From Archivesica marissinica (lineage: Eukaryota; Mollusca; Bivalvia; Venerida; Vesicomyidae), in contig CM026390.1 of the NCBI GenBank assembly GCA_014843695.1, positions 2,209,114 to 2,273,113 of the forward strand: a DNA stretch of 64,000 nt. Reading direction: 5' to 3'. Of the stretch, positions 12,851 to 26,640 are shown in pieces. The notes under the pieces were generated by a model. That model was given only the letters and a program-made list of their open reading frames with translations. It was not told where the DNA came from and made no database searches. How positions within the stretch are numbered: position 1 is the stretch's first letter; every line of letters begins with the position of its first letter. The translations under genes were made by a program, and so were the position numbers.

Positions 12851-15800
12851 GGTCCGCCTCCGTGGTCGCGTGGTTACGGTCACTGACTTGTATACCACTG
12901 TAACCTATCATCACTGATGGTCCGCCTTCCGTGGTCGAGGTAGCTGACTTGTATACCACTGTAACCTATCATCACTGATGGTCCGCCCTCGTGGTCGCGT
13001 GGTTACGGTCGCTGACTTGTATACCACTGTAACCTATCATCACTGATGGTCCGCCTCCATGGTCGAGTGGTTAAGGTAGCTGACTTGTATACCACTGTAA
13101 CCTATCATCACTGATGGTCCGCCTCCGTGGTCGAGTGGTTAAGGTCGCTGACTTGTATACCACTGTAACCTATCATCACTGATGGTCCGCCTCCGTGGTC
13201 GAGTGGTTAAGGTCGCTGACTTGTATACCACTGTAACCTATCATCACTGATGGTCCGCCTCCGTGGTCGAGTGGTTAAGGTCGCTGACTTGTATACCACT
13301 GTAACCTATCATCACTGATGGTCCGCCTCCGTGGTCGAGTGGTTAAGGTAGCTGACTTGTATACCACTGTAACCTATCATCACTGATGGTCCGCCTCCGT
13401 GGTCGAGTGGTTAAGGTAGCTGACTTGTATACCACTGTAACCTATCATCACTGATGGTCCGCCTTCGTTGTCGAGTGGTTAAGGTAGCTGACTTGTATAC
13501 CACTGTAACCTATCATCACTGATGGTCCGCCTTCGTGGTCGAGTGGTTAAGGTAGCTGACTTGTATACCACTGTAACCTATCATCACTGATGGTCCGCCT
13601 CCGTGGTCGAGTGGTTACGGTAGCTGACTTGTATACCACTGTAACCTATCATCACTGATGGTCCGCCTTCGTGGTCGAGTGGTTAAGGTAGCTGACTTGT
13701 ATACCACTGTAACCTATCATCACTGATGGTCCGCCTGTGGTCGAGTGGTTAAGGTAGCTGACTTGTATACCACTGTAACCTATCATCACTGATGGTCCGC
13801 CCCGTGGTCGAGTGGTTAAGGTAGCTGACTTGTATACCACTGTAACCTATCATCACTGATGGTCCGCCTCCGTGGTCGAGTGGTTAAGGTAGCTGACTTG
13901 TATACCACTGTAACCTATCATCACTGATGGTCCGCCTTCGTGGTCGAGTGGTTAAGGTAGCTGACTTGTATACCACTGTAACCTATCATCACTGATGGTC
14001 CGCCTTCGTGGTCGAGTGGTTAAGGTAGCTGACTTGTATACCACTGTAACCTATCATCACTGATGGTCCCCATACGTGGTCGAGTGGTTAAGGTAGCTGA
14101 CTTGTATACCACTGTAACCTATCATCACTGATGGTCCGCCTCCGTGGTCGAGTGGTTAAGGTAGCTGACTTGTATACCACTGTAACCTATCATCACTGAT
14201 GGTCCGCCTTCGTGGTCGAGTGGTTAAGGTAGCTGACTTGTATACCACTGTAACCTATCATCACTGATGGTCCCCATACGTGGTCGAGTGGTTAAGGTAG
14301 CTGACTTGTATACCACTGTAACCTATCATCACTGATGGTCCGCCTCCGTGGTCGAGTGGTTAAGGTAGCTGACTTGTATACCACTGTAACCTATCATCAC
14401 TGATGGTCCGCCCACGTGGTCGAGTGGATAAGGTAGCTGACTTGTATACCACTGTAACCTATCATCACTGATGGTCCGCCTCGTGGTCGAGTGGTTACGG
14501 TCGCTGACTTGTATACTACTGTAACCTATCATCACTGATGGTCCGCCTCCGTGGTCGAGTGGTTAAGGTAGCTGACTTGTATACCACTGTAACCTATCAT
14601 CACTGATGGTCCGCCTTCGTGGTCGAGTGGTTAAGGTAGCTGACTTGTATACCACTGTAACCTATCATCACTGATGGTCCGCCTTCGTGGTCGAGTGGTT
14701 AAGGTAGCTGACTTGTATACCACTGTAACCTATCATCACTGATGGTCCGCCTACGTGGTCGAGTGGTTAAGGTAGCTGACTTGTATACCACTGTAACCTA
14801 TCATCACTGATGGTCCGCCACCGTGGTCGAGTGGTTAAGGTAGCTGACTAGTATACCACTGTAACCTATCATCACTGATGGTCCGCCCCTGTGGTCGAGT
14901 GGTTAAGGTAGCTGACTTGTATACCACTGTAACCTATCATCACTGATGGTCCGCCTCCATGGTCGAGTGGTTAAGGTAGCTGACTTGTATACCACTGTAA
15001 CCTATCATCACTGATGGTCCGCCTCAGTGGTCGAGTGGTTACGGTAGCTGACTTGTATACCACTGTAACCTATCATCACTGATGGTCCGCCTTCGTGGTC
15101 GAGTGGTTAAGGTAGCTGACTTGTATACCACTGTAACCTATCATCACTGATGGTCCGCCTGTGGTCGAGTGGTTAAGGTAGCTGACTTGTATACCACTGT
15201 AACCTATCATCACTGATGGTCCGCCCCGTGGTCGAGTGGTTAAGGTAGCTGACTTGTATACCACTGTAACCTATCATCACTGATGGTCCGCCTCCGTGGT
15301 CGAGTGGTTAAGGTAGCTGACTTGTATACCACTGTAACCTATCATCACTGATGGTCCGCCTTCGTGGTCGAGTGGTTAAGGTAGCTGACTTGTATACCAC
15401 TGTAACCTATCATCACTGATGGTCCGCCTTCGTGGTCGAGTGGTTAAGGTAGCTGACTTGTATACCACTGTAGCCTATCATCACTGATGGTCCGCTTCCG
15501 TGGTCGAGTGGTTAAGGTAGCTGACTTGTATACCACTGTAACCTATCATCACTGATGGTCCGCCACCGTGGTCGAGTGGTTAAGGTAGCTGACTTGTATA
15601 CCACTGTAACCTATCATCACTGATGGTCCCCCTACGTGGTCGAGTGGTTAAGGTAGCTGACTTGTATACCACTGTAACCTATCATCACTGATGGTCCGCC
15701 TCCGTGGTCGAGTGGTTAAGGTAGCTGACTTGTATACCACTGTAACCTATCATCACTGATGGTCCGCCCACGTGGTCGAGTGGTTAAGGTAGCTGACTTG

Positions 15801-16443
15801 TATACCACTGTAACCTATCATCACTGATGGTCCGCCTCCGTGGTCGAGTGGTTACGGTCGCTGACTTGTATACTACTGTAACCTATCATCACTGATGGTC
15901 CGCCTCCGTGGTCGAGTGGTTAAGGTAGCTGACTTGTATACCACTGTAACCTATCATCACTGATGGTCCGCCTTCGTGGTCGAGTGGTTAAGGTAGCTGA
16001 CTTGTATACCACTGTAACCTATCATCACTGATGGTCCGCCTTCGTGGTCGAGTGGTTAAGGTAGCTGACTTGTATACCACTGTAACCTATCATCACTGAT
16101 GGTCCGCCTACGTGGTCGAGTGGTTAAGGTAGCTGACTTGTATACCACTGTAACCTATCATCACTGATGGTCCGCCACCGTGGTCGAGTGGTTAAGGTAG
16201 CTGACTAGTATACCACTGTAACCTATCATCACTGATGGTCCGCCCCTGTGGTCGAGTGGTTAAGGTAGCTGACTTGTATACCACTGTAACCTATCATCAC
16301 TGATGGTCCGCCTCCATGGTCGAGTGGTTAAGGTAGCTGACTTGTATACCACTGTAACCTATCATCACTGATGGTCCGCCTTCGTGGTCGAGTGGTTAAG
16401 GTAGCTGACTTGTATACCACTGTAACCTATCATCACTGATGGT
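12851..16443 (+). repeat. 68-bp array of A-box-bearing SINE A head units
   Basis: About 53 units of 68 bp. Each contains gtggtcgagtggttaagg (A-box-like) and cttgtataccactgtaacc. Block copies are visible inside. Sequence around 13652-14050 repeats at +1424 bp, and sequence around 14400-14950 repeats at +1357 bp, the two offsets differing by about one unit. Short minus-strand open frames here are repeats of one another and are not genes. Confidence 0.95.
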
Positions 16444-16647
16444 CACAGGTTTTAGCCCCGCTCAGGCCGTGTCTCATTTATATGAAAAAGTTGGCAGTTT
16501 CTTATGGAGGTTGGTGCACCCAAGTACTGGTTAACCGCTGGAGCCTGCCCAGGAAAGGTGTTGTTAGGTAAACTGCCCGCCGGTGATATAGCCCAAAATG
16601 GTGCTGATGCAGGCGTAAAACCCGAAATATAATAATAATAATAATAA

Positions 16648-16660
16648 TAAATTACAGTAT
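16648..16660 (+). repeat. Right target-site duplication of expanded SINE A
   Basis: Identical to 12536-12548. It directly follows the ATA-rich tail and shares its first bases with it. Confidence 0.9.
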
Positions 16661-17122
16661 TAAACAAATGTTTTCTATGTACAGTAGTAGTAATTGTTAT
16701 TGTTGTTCGGTACTGGCTTATGGTGCGTCGGCACTCAACAGGACTGGTACTATTGGTTTCATATGTTATTTAGTTGAAGACAGAACTATGAGATCAAAGC
16801 AACCCAAGTCATAAACCTTTTATTCGCTCATTTTACGCAGGCAGGCAAGCGCGCACGTACGCACGCACGGCACGCACGCACGCACGCATGCAGTATAGAG
16901 TATAATAAAGAGACAATACTATTTTAACGTACTGACATATTTGATTTACATTCAACATTATTCTTGAAGAGACTACCAACATAATACTCCTCTTACGTTT
17001 CATGAGTGCAATGATATCATAGTATATTCGAAATGACGGATAGTCAAGCATTATGATTCATAGATTAACTAATCCACCTCTGCAACCTGTACTTGAGACA
17101 TCTGCGTTACACACATAGTTAA
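16661..17122. other. Spacer with GCAC-rich microsatellite
   Basis: Unique AT-rich sequence. At about 16837-16892 there is an imperfect caggcagg/gcacgcac simple repeat, which explains the short minus-strand open frame over it. Nothing else is recognised. Confidence 0.7.
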
Positions 17123-17643
17123 ATACCTCGAGCTATCCACACATTCCGTATGCTCCATACCTCGAGCTATCCACACATTCCTTATGTTCCATACCTCGAG
17201 CTATCCACACATTCCTTATGCTCATACCTCGAGCTATCCACACATTCCTTATGCTCCATACCTCGAGTTATCCACACATTCCTTATGCTCCATACCTCGA
17301 GCTATCCACACATTCCTTATGCTCCATACCTCGAGCTATCCACACATTCCTATGCTCCATACCTCGAGCTATCCACACATTCCTTATGCTCCATACCTCG
17401 AGCTATCCACACATTCCTTATGCTCCATACCTCGAGCTATCCACACATTCCTTATGCTCCATACCTCGAGCTATCCACACATTCCTTATGCTCCACACCT
17501 CGAGCTATCCACACATTCCTTATGCTCCATACCTCGAGCTATCCACACATTCCTTATGCTCCATACCTCACATTCCTTATGCTCCATACCTCGAGCTATT
17601 CACACATTCCTTATGCTCCATACCTCGAGCTATCCACACATTT
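17123..17643. repeat. 34-bp minisatellite array
   Basis: About 15 units built on tacctcgagctatccacaca then ttccttatgctcca. The units are very similar, with a few short deletions at about 17221, 17350 and 17566. Three overlapping plus-strand frames are open because the unit lacks stops. The frames encode the same repeats in shifted phase, which argues against a gene. Confidence 0.95.
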
Positions 17644-17779
17644 TCAAAACGAAGCTTAGTAAGTACTAACTTGGCATTTGACACCCAGTTTTTTTTATTT
17701 AGGTTAAACAGCATTCTTTAACACTGCATATGCACTTTAATATATCTAAATTCTGAACAACTACATATTATTAACAAAT
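17644..17779. other. Short AT-rich spacer
   Basis: Unique sequence between the 34-bp array and the LINE remains. It may be the far 3' part of the LINE, but it is too decayed to tell. Confidence 0.5.
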
Positions 17780-19139
17780 TATTAACAAATATTTTACAAC
17801 ACTAAATATTCAATACGATTCCCGGCTTTGTCTACCGAGTTCTCCATATATAAAATGGATGTATTTTTACCCCTAACAATCGTTCACAAAAACTTAAATA
17901 TGTTCTATCAACATGTAAACCTTTATGAAATCCCCATACTTCAGAGGAATAATTTAAAATTGGTAAGCTTAGTTTATGGAATAAGTCAAGTGCATCTGTA
18001 CACTTATATAAATACTTATTCATTTTAAATATGACATTTAAAGCTTCACCTGATAACAATGCATCGTGTTCATTGAATGCCTGTTGTTAATAAAGCACAT
18101 ATACACTTAAAGTTTGATACTATTATATAATTCCTGATCTTAAACAAAAAACGTAAATGTCTCTGTAATCTACCGAATTTTCTGAATACCATAATCTTAG
18201 TTATTATTGTATTAACTGTTAACTTCCACTTGCCACAATGTTCACCTGCACTTTTCGCAAATATAATAATATCATCAGCATATAATAGTAAATATATTTT
18301 CAACATACCAACATCCAGCTATTCCTTTATTTCTAAATATGTGCTCTAAATTATTCAGATATATAAGAATGGTGACTTTCACCTTGTCGGACACCTAAAC
18401 TACACGAAAATGCTTCACTTACAGTATTAAAACTTTTCATATTTTGATGTTACATTGCTGTACATTGATTTTATTACATTTAATATATTATTTTGGCTCT
18501 AACTGCACATTGTATCAACTTATACCATAGAACATCATGAGGTATATATAATCAAAGGCTTTTTGAAAATCTACGAAAGCATTATTGTATAGACAATGGT
18601 TTATCATACAATTTAAGACAAATATAGTAACAGTTGTTCCCATGTGTTTTCTAAATCCAGCCTGTGCCTCAACATATATGTAATAACTTTCTGCCCAATT
18701 ATCCAACCTATTATTTAAATACGAGTAAACAGTTTTCCTAATGTACTCAACAATGTAATACTCAATAGTTTGCCGTGTCATTAGTTTCTCCAGCTTTAAA
18801 AATAGGCACAATAAATCCATGACTCCACTGTTCAGGAAAATAACCATTGTTTAAACAATTGTTAAATAAAATGTGAAAATAACGGTCTAATACATCAGCA
18901 CTGCCATGAATGAAAACTTTATTCATAGACAAATCTGGTCCACTGACAGTATTACATTTGAGCTGTTTCATAGCTTTTCTTATTTCTAACAACGTAGTTT
19001 CATAATCGAGTTCGTCAAACTTAATCTGGATTTCACCATTTAAATACCTGTCATTGAAATGTCATCACCAGCTTGATAAAATTGGCTATCGGGGTTATTG
19101 ATCGCTTTAAAATAACATGCAATCATATCAACACTAACT
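17780..19139 (-). pseudogene. Decayed LINE reverse transcriptase (jockey/CR1-like)
   Basis: Reading the minus strand from 19139 downward gives reverse transcriptase blocks in the right order, split by frameshifts and stops. The finger region at about 18992-18762 has GPD followed by the GYFPEQWSHGFIVPIFK block. Next, at about 18750-18530, come EAQAGFRKHMGTT and AFVDFQKAFDY (motif A, with its first catalytic Asp). YADD (motif C) follows at about 18280, then KLTVNTIITKIMVFRK. The C-terminal thumb segment has YSSEVWGFHKG and CERLLGVK at about 17960-17870. The endonuclease domain is absent. The upstream end stops abruptly at 19139, where a plus-strand retroelement 3' end begins. The residues are those of non-LTR element reverse transcriptases that copy RNA at a nicked target. 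This copy cannot be functional. Exact clade not determined. Confidence 0.88.
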
Positions 19140-19140
19140 G

Positions 19141-21482
<2,342 letters not shown>

Positions 21483-21484
<2 letters not shown>

Positions 21485-21728
21485 ATATTTTTATTTCTCA
21501 TTAAACGTTTATATACTTTCCTGGAGTTAATTAACTTCTTACAATTTTCGTCCGTTTTACTGTTATTATATACATCTATATAAAACTGCGTTCTACCCTC
21601 AGGAATCTCATCATCAAACAATTATTTGCCTGTTTCTTATTATCATTGGGCTTGTTAAATAATCGTTTGTCAAACAATGGTGGAAGAATAGTACTCATAA
21701 CGTCAGAAAACATACACAATTCAATTAT
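21483..21728. other. AT-rich spacer
   Basis: Unique sequence with no open frame or motif that I recognise. Confidence 0.6.
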
Positions 21729-22555
21729 TGGATATCCATAATTCCAGGCGAGCGCGGTTTTGCTATTTATTTACCATTTATGGATATCCACTAATAAAAA
21801 GGATTATGGATATCCAATAATCGATTTATGGATATACAAGGATCTATTTATGGATATCCAAGGATCTATTTATGGATATCCAATAATCTCTTCATGGATA
21901 TAAAAAAATCGAATGATTGATATCCATAAATGTTGAATAAATAGCATGACAGCGCGCCTGGAATTATGGATATCCAGAAATGCTGAATAAATAGCAAAAC
22001 GGCGCGCCTGGAATTATGGATATCCAGAAATGCTGAATAAATAGCAAAACGGCGCGCCTGGAATTATGGATATCCAGAAATGCTGAATAAATAGCAAAAC
22101 GGCGCGCCTGGAATTATGGATATCCAGAAATGCTGAATAAATAGCAAAACGGCGCGCCTGGAATTATGGATATCCAGAAATGCTGAATAAATAGCAAAAC
22201 GGCGCGCCTGGAATTATGGATATCCATAAATACTGGATAAATAGCAAGACGGTGCACTGGAATTATGGATATCCATAAATACTGGATAAATAGCAAAACG
22301 GCGCGCCTGGAATTATGGATATCCAGAAATGCTGAATAAATAGCAAAACGGCGCGCCTGGAATTATGGATATCCATAAATACTGGATAAATAGCAAGACG
22401 GTGCACCTGGAATTATGGATATCCATAAATACTGGATAAATAGCAAGACGGTGCACCTGGAATTATGGATATCAATAAATACTGGATAAATAGCAAGACG
22501 GTGCACCTGGAATTATGGATATCCAGAAATGCTGGATAACTAGCAAGACGGCGCC
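21729..22555. repeat. 50-bp palindrome-rich array with an inverted unit at its left end
   Basis: From about 21950 to 22555 there are 12 units of 50 bp. Each contains ggaattatggatatcc and, in most units, ggcgcgcc; both ggatatcc and ggcgcgcc are self-complementary. At 21729-21790 one unit lies in the opposite orientation (ggatatccataattccaggc...). Between 21780 and 21920 only short ggatatcc-centred pieces recur. Later units change ggcgcgcc to ggtgcacc, which is again self-complementary. Confidence 0.93.
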
Positions 22556-23169
22556 CCACATATTATATACAGCTTATACATACGTGTACTATCGAGTAGC
22601 GGTGGGGAAGAAGTCGTGTACAAGCCTCATCAAGCAGTTCGTCGAACTTGATCGGGGGAATTTGGGCGATCGGGACGATCGAGTTGATGTGATCGGCAGT
22701 GGGAACCGGCCGTAATTGTGACATATAATTCAATAATATATTTCACTATTGTGGAGATATGAATAGTTTCACATATGTTAGAATCACTGCGATAACTACT
22801 CTCAAACAATTAAATGTGTAACTAATCATTTCTATATATATGATATATATTTTAAAACTAAATTACAAGAAAACTATAATGTATAATTATATATCAACAT
22901 GCTATATATTTATGTTACTTATTTTCGTTTCTGAAAGAATGGCGAAATATACAACAGTACATTTTTGTTGATATTTGAACACATTGAAGTGCATGTCATT
23001 CATTAAAATCGGAAATCGCGAGTACACCCGTCAAGGATACTGCGAGGGTCGAGTTGACTAGGGTACGGGTTGACTGCGTACATGTATACCACCGATATAG
23101 TTGCATGGGGGGGGGTATCTATGCTGTCGGCTACCTATGATTTACGGTACATTGTCATGTATAAAATAT
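22556..23169. other. Spacer with a GC-richer 150-bp stretch
   Basis: Mostly AT-rich and unique. At about 22570-22715 a GC-richer stretch ends a plus-strand open frame whose last about 40 residues are not repeat-derived. I do not recognise them, and the frame's start lies in the 50-bp array. There is a run of nine or more G at 23107. Confidence 0.5.
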
Positions 23170-24729
23170 ATACATTCAATGTACTATATAATGTTGTAGC
23201 GACGAAATAGAACATTAAGTGTAGTATATTATGTAGTAGTGGGGAATAGAACATTCAGTGTACTATATTATGTAGTAGGGGGAATAGAACATTCAGTGTA
23301 CTATATTATGTAGTAGGGGCGGAATATAACATTCAGTATACTATATTATGTAGTAGGGGCGGAATAGAACATTCAGTGTACTATATTATGTAGTAGCGAC
23401 GGAATAGAACAGTCAGTGTACTATATTATGTAGTAGGGGCGGAATAGAACATTCAGTGTACTATATTATGTAGTAGCGACGGAATAGAACAGTCAGTGTA
23501 CTATATTATGTAGTAGCGGCGGAATAGAACATTCAGTATACCATATTATGTAGTAGGGGCGGAATAGAAAATTCAGTGTATTATATTATGTAGTAGGGGC
23601 GGAATAGAACATTCAGTGTACTATATTATGTAGTAGCGACGGAATGTACTATATTATGTAGTAGGGGGAATAGAACACTCAGTGCACTGTTCATGTAGTA
23701 GCGATGGAATAGAACATTCAGTGTACTATAGTATGTAGTAGGGGCGGAATAGAACATTCAGTATACTATATTATGCAGTAGGGGCGGAATAGAACATTCA
23801 GTGTATTATATTATGTAGTAGGGGCGGAATAGAACATTCAGTGTACTATATTATGTAGTAGCGACGGAATGTACTATATTATGTAGTAGGGGAATAGAAC
23901 ACTCAGTGCACTATTCATGTAGTTGCGGCGGAATAGAACATTCAGTGTACTATATTATGTAGTAGGGGCGGAATAGAACATTCAGTATACTATATTATGT
24001 AGTAGCGACGGAATGTACTATATTATGTAGTAGGGGCGGAATAGAACATTCAGTGTACTATATTATGTAGTAGGGGCGGAATAGAACATTCAGTGTACTA
24101 TATTATGTAGTAGGGGCGGAATAGAACATTCCGTGTACTATATTATGTAGTAGGGCCGGAATAGAACATTCAGTGTACTATATTATGTAGTAGGGGCGGA
24201 ATGTACTATATTATGTAGTAGCGGCGGAATGTACTATATTATGTAGTAGGGGCGGAATAGAACATTCAGTGTACTATATTATGTAGTAGGGGCGGAATAG
24301 AACAGTCAGTGTACTATATTATGTAGTAGGGGCGAAATAGAACATTCAGTACACTATATTATGTAGTAGGAGCGGAATAGAACATTCAGTGTACTATATT
24401 ATGTAGTAGGGGCGGAATAGAACATTCAGTGTACTATATTATGTAGTAGCGGCGGAATAGAACATTCAGTGTACTATATTTTGTAGTAGCGGCGGAATGT
24501 ACTATATTATGTAGTAGCGGCGGAATGTACCATATTATGTAGTAGGGGCGGAATAGAACATTCAGTACACACTATTATGTAGTAGGAGCGGAATAGAACA
24601 TTCAGGACACTATATTATGCAGTAGCTGCGGAATAGAACAGTCAGTGTACTATATTATGTAGTAGGGTCGGAATAGAACATTCAGTGTACTATATTATGT
24701 AGTAGGGTCGTAATAGAACATTTAGTGTA
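23170..24729. repeat. 40-bp minisatellite array
   Basis: About 40 units with gtactatattatgtagtag then a ggggcggaa/gcgacggaa step and tagaacattca. Several units lack the tagaacattcagt part and run from ggaat straight to gtactat (about 23640, 23875, 24010, 24210, 24230, 24490, 24525). This gives alternating full and short units. The array ends immediately against a SINE C 3' piece. Confidence 0.95.
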
Positions 24730-24810
24730 TCAGGAATGAGGTCTCGAGAGTGATTACTATAAGTTGTAAGAACTTGTTTCGCAATCACGCTAAAATAAGT
24801 GTGTATAAAT
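24730..24810 (+). mobile_element. SINE C 3' fragment
   Basis: caggaatgaggtctcgagag through aacttgtttcgcaatc and gctaaaataa matches the 3' parts of the copies at 35921-36135 and 44754-44970. The tRNA-like head and the middle are missing. Their place is taken by the 40-bp array. Confidence 0.8.
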
Positions 24811-25156
24811 TAAATAGTGTTATCGGATTTATGATTAGCATTAAAAATATCTAAATTAAATTTCGTCCCACGGACCTCTACCCCTATCTTGAAAATTACA
24901 AAATCGGCAAATTTAGCGTTGTGATTGGTGATAAGTACACCAGTGAAGCTCGAGCATGTCGACAAACTTAATTATAAGTCGCAAAGATGGTAAGTTAGAG
25001 AGTTATTTCTAGTATTGCCTAAGTAATCCTTGTATAATTAACTGTTTAAACCAAACTAAGTTACGTCGAGAACATGTATACTTCAGTTGATGCGACGAGA
25101 TTTATGAACACAGCTATATACAGTACAGTGAAAGCACACACACACACATGACAAAC
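24811..25156. other. Spacer with (CA)n
   Basis: Unique sequence, ending with a short CA repeat at about 25134-25147 just before a SINE A copy. No gene seen. Confidence 0.6.
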
Positions 25157-25241
25157 GGCCCCCGTGGTCGAGTGGTTGATGGTCACGGGTTCGAGCTCCG
25201 CTCTGACCGTGTCTGAATACGTTGGCAGTCTGCCCGGGAAA
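25157..25241 (+). mobile_element. SINE A copy with internal deletions
   Basis: cccccgtggtcgagtggtt (A box) is followed almost at once by gatggtcacgggttcgagct (B-box-like ggttcgagct). Next come ccgtgtctgaatacgttggcagt and ctgcccgggaaag. Compared with the copy ending at 16647, about 45 bp is missing between A and B boxes and a similar length is missing after ttggcagt. The B box is better preserved here than in the expanded copy. Its 3' part is cut by the SINE B-derived array. Confidence 0.78.
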
Positions 25242-26124
25242 GTGTGTGTGTTTTACGTTATATTTATCGTCGCTACCGGTGTGTGTTTTACGTGTATTTA
25301 TCGTCGCTACCGGTGTGTGTTTTACGTGTATTTATCGTCGCTACCGGTGTGTGTTTTACGTGTATTTATCGTCGCTACCATTGTGTGTTTTACGTTTATT
25401 TATCGTCGCTACCGGTGTGTGTTTTACGTTTATTTATCGTCGCTACCGGTGTGTGTTTTACGTGTATTTATCGTCGCTACCGGTGTGTGTTTTACGTTTA
25501 TTTATCGTCGCTACCGGTGTGTGTTTTACGTTTATTTATCGTCGCTACCGGTGTGTGTTTTACGTTTATTTATCGTCGCTACCGGTGTGTGTTTTACGTT
25601 TATTTATCGTCGCTACCGGTGTGTGTTTTACGTTTATTTATCGTCGCTACCGGTGTGTGTTTTACGTTTATTTATCGTCGCTACCGGTGTGTGTTTTACG
25701 TTTATTTATCGTCGCTACCGGTGTGTGTTTTACGTTTATTTATCGTCGCTACCGGTGTGTGTTTTACGTGTATTTATCGTCGCTACCGGTGTGTGTTTTA
25801 CGATTTATCGTCACTACCGTGTGTGTTTTACGTTTATTTATCATGTACCGGTGTGTGTTTTACGTTTATTTATCGTAGCTACCGGTGTGTGTTTTACGTT
25901 TATTTATCGTCGCTACCGGTGTGTGTTTTACGTTTATTTATTGTCGCTACCGGTGTGTGTTTTACGTTTATTTATCGTCGCTATCGGTGTGTGTTTTACG
26001 TTTATTTATCGTCGCTACCGGTTGTGTGTTTTACGTTTATTTATCGTCGCTACCGGTGTGTGTTTTACGTTTATTTATCGTCGCTACCGGTGTGTGTTTT
26101 ACGTTTATTTATCGTCGCTACCGG
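25242..26124 (-). repeat. 34-bp array made from the SINE B 3' tail
   Basis: About 26 units of 34 bp: gtgtgtgttttacg, tttatttatcgtcgctaccg. The reverse complement is exactly the 3' end seen at 31215-31253 (ccggtagcgacgataaataa, acgtaaaa, cacacac). The array is continuous with a SINE B body at 26125-26381 in the same orientation. Open frames of up to about 330 codons run through it in three phases and are not genes. Confidence 0.93.
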
Positions 26125-26381
26125 TTGCCCATATGAGCGACGCCTCCTGAAGAGATTAGTTATTTTAGATTTGTGGAGGATAGTGCAATGATACAGAAAG
26201 AGACCCATTACAGAGTCTCCTCTGGTTCTATTACGTGCACGGTGTAAAGCACCGACACGAGACCTCGGTTTAACGTCCCATCTGAAAGACTGTTTATTTT
26301 ATTAGGGTCAGACGGGGGATCGAACCTGCGATCCCTGGATTAGCAGTCCAGCGTGTTACCACTGGTCTACAGATCTGTCTG
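26125..26381 (-). mobile_element. SINE B copy (tail expanded)
   Basis: Minus-strand SINE whose tRNA-like head lies at the right end. It contains the B box as ggttcgatccccc (reverse complement at about 26310-26325). The anticodon arm has a 5-bp stem and loop ctgctaa. The body matches 30962-31253 throughout. Its 3' end merges into the 34-bp array on the left. Confidence 0.88.
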
Positions 26382-26640
26382 TCCGAACTTCCAGATTGAT
26401 TTTGTTTCAATTATACGGATAATTCTCATGCATGGCTGATAAACAATATAGCAATAAACGTATTCGCATATTTTTGGCGCATGCATAAAAATTGTCCATC
26501 AACTCAATTCGTAGACTATTTACGTCATTATATGTAGGAAAGCTGTCTGTACATTTATCAACCAAAGAATACACCGAACCTAGTGACGTCATGTAGTCAT
26601 GAACCAATGGAGGTAAGAAAGGAATAGTACTAACGCACTG
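26382..26640. other. Spacer
   Basis: Unique sequence. A minus-strand open frame from the adjacent 20-bp array runs through it to 26407, but no domain is recognisable. Confidence 0.55.

Larger units (their letters stand above)
12549..16647 (+). mobile_element. SINE A copy inflated by an internal tandem array
   Basis: This is a tRNA-derived SINE in which the head has been multiplied. The 5' side carries tggtcgagtgg, which fits the Pol III A-box pattern and resembles tRNA-Ser/Leu D arms. After the last repeat unit, caggttttagcccc at about 16446 sits where a decayed B box is expected. It is followed by a unique body to about 16627 and an (ATA)n tail at 16628-16650. A perfect 13-bp duplication flanks the whole 4.1-kb unit, so array and SINE behave as one insertion. 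With a single 68-bp unit the element would be about 275 bp, a normal SINE length. The insertion most likely came first and the expansion afterwards. Confidence 0.85.

Noticed and set aside
25164..26191. Cys/Val-rich repeat protein of about 330 codons
   Set aside because: Three shifted frames read the same SINE-tail array, and two start inside SINE A.
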